Below, in pieces: positions 7,442 to 8,278 of a stretch of 8,278 nt of DNA. The stretch comes from Pseudomonadota bacterium (lineage in GTDB: Bacteria > Pseudomonadota > Gammaproteobacteria > Xanthomonadales > Xanthomonadaceae). The notes beneath the pieces were generated by a model, which was not told where the DNA came from, did no database searches, and saw only the letters and a list, made by a program, of their open reading frames with translations. Within the stretch, counting starts at the first letter, position 1; each line of letters opens with the position of its first letter. A program made the translations under genes and the position numbers. The stretch covers positions 1 through 8,278 of the forward strand of contig JAEXTE010000458.1 in NCBI GenBank assembly GCA_023453655.1. The letters run 5' to 3'.

Positions 7442-8278
7442 CAGGCCTGGAAGTCCGCGCGCGGCTTGCGCCAGAAGCGCCAGCGCTGCCCGCGCCGAAG
7501 CTCGAACATGACGCCGTCGGCCGTGTCCAGCGACAGCATCCCGATGCTGCCCGCGTGCAGCGCGGCCATGGCCGGGCGCAGCCAGGCGTGCTCGAGCGTG
7601 GCGATGTCCCGCATCGCGGTCAGGTCGAACAGCGCACTGCCCTCGCCCGCCTCGAACTGCCGCGGCAAGGGCGCGGCGTTGCCGGCCGCATGCGCGAGCG
7701 CGCAGGCGAGCTCGTCGTCGCCGCCGTACACCCGCGCATGCGTCGAGCGCACGGCGTCGGGCAGCACGCCGCCGCCCCAGAACCACAGCGAATTCACCGG
7801 CCGCTTGCCGGCGGCGATGCGGTGCGCGTTCCAGGGATGGTTGTGCAGCACGACCTGCGCCTCGGTGAGCAGGCTGCGCCAGCGCCGGCCGGCGTCGCCC
7901 CCGGCCAGGTGGTCGAAGACATCGGTACCCAGCGCATCCTCGGGCGACGTGAACGCAGGCAGCGGCGTCGACGGCGACAGCCGCAGGTACCAGCGCCACG
8001 GCATCGGCGCGTCGATCGGCATGCCGGCATCGCCGAACAGCGGGCGCAGGGCCGGCAGCAGCTGCGCCACGTCGCCCGCGTCCAGGTCCAGGGTCGGGCC
8101 ATGGTCGAGCAGGCGCGCGCCGTTGATGTCGGGCTGGATGCGACAGGGATCGGCGCGCAGCCACAGCGCGCCCGCCGCGTCGCCTGCGTCGAGCTGACGG
8201 GTGAGCGCGGCGACCGGCCAGTGGCCGGGCACCAGCTGCAGGTGCCGCTGCAGCTGCGCGCGCCGGCCCTCGCCGAGG
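7441..8278 (-). CDS. rpfE: RpfE-family protein (partial, N-terminus beyond right edge)
   Basis: About 278 C-terminal residues are visible and the frame is open to the window edge. The GTG at 8232 is an internal codon, not a clear start. Recognisable stretches are PVAALTRQLD, RADPCRIQPD, LRPLFGDAG, WRWYLRL, VLHNHPWNAHR and NSLWFWGGG. These match, as I recall the family, RpfE-type regulatory proteins found next to recJ in Xanthomonas and other Proteobacteria, sometimes labelled phosphoglycerate-mutase-like. No transmembrane segment or DNA-binding motif is visible. Its biochemical activity is not established from the sequence; the name comes from effects on extracellular enzyme production in Xanthomonas campestris. 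It is the first gene of a coupled pair with recJ, with its TGA (7443-7441) sharing a base with the recJ ATG. Confidence 0.78.
   Translation of the reverse strand, partial: LGEGRRAQLQRHLQLVPGHWPVAALTRQLDAGDAAGALWLRADPCRIQPDINGARLLDHGPTLDLDAGDVAQLLPALRPLFGDAGMPIDAPMPWRWYLRLSPSTPLPAFTSPEDALGTDVFDHLAGGDAGRRWRSLLTEAQVVLHNHPWNAHRIAAGKRPVNSLWFWGGGVLPDAVRSTHARVYGGDDELACALAHAAGNAAPLPRQFEAGEGSALFDLTAMRDIATLEHAWLRPAMAALHAGSIGMLSLDTADGVMFELRRGQRWRFWRKPRADFQA

Noticed and set aside
7442..8164. N-terminal extension of recJ to an 820-residue protein
   Set aside because: The extra part is an out-of-frame reading of rpfE; the ATG at 7441 gives the normal RecJ length and a coupled start.
5738..8197. An 819-codon plus-strand open frame opposite recJ and rpfE
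   Set aside because: It mirrors the codon pattern of two well-supported minus-strand genes, crosses their junction, has no recognisable domain and is rich in Q/R/A/V, as expected for an antisense frame.
1..8278. CRISPR arrays, tRNA or rRNA genes, insertion sequences, prophage genes
   Set aside because: No regularly spaced repeats, tRNA-like cloverleaf, transposase motifs or terminal inverted repeats with target duplications were seen; the region is packed with conserved chromosomal genes.

Overview
The window is about 8.3 kb of very G+C-rich DNA (roughly 70 % by eye, with strong G/C at third codon positions). It matches the upstream half of the rpf (regulation of pathogenicity factors / DSF quorum-sensing) region of the Xanthomonadaceae. 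Three things point there: an RpfG-type receiver with the lineage-typical NIVIVDDQ start, a LytTR membrane regulator of the RpfD type, and the gene order rpfE-recJ-(acyltransferase)-rpfD-prfB-lysS-rpfG. The sequence does not settle the genus; Lysobacter, Luteimonas and Xanthomonas relatives all fit.

Layout from right to left, in the direction most genes are transcribed (minus strand): the C-terminal part of rpfE enters at the right edge and overlaps recJ by one base (TGATG), so the two form a coupled pair. recJ ends tail-to-tail with a plus-strand acyltransferase-3 membrane protein, leaving 33 bp between them and a compact hairpin over the recJ stop. The acyltransferase is divergent from rpfD, a four-helix membrane protein with a C-terminal LytTR DNA-binding domain. 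Their shared 156-bp intergenic region carries an exact 11-bp direct repeat with a 20-bp period that resembles a LytTR/AlgR operator. It lies just upstream of a promoter that would give a leaderless rpfD transcript. Downstream of rpfD come an inverted pair of REP-like palindromes and a promoter for prfB. prfB (RF2) has the classical programmed +1 frameshift (AGGGGG...CTT TGA C). It is followed by lysS, the order also known from E. coli, and then, after a 154-178 bp gap, by the receiver domain of rpfG, which runs off the left edge.

The window joins housekeeping translation and recombination genes (prfB, lysS, recJ) to signalling genes (rpfG, rpfD, rpfE). The main candidate for something not previously described is a local regulatory unit: the LytTR regulator, its tandem operator-like repeats and the divergent acyltransferase. 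The rest is a well-known conserved neighbourhood. Most other long open frames here are antisense or out-of-frame shadows caused by the high G+C content.
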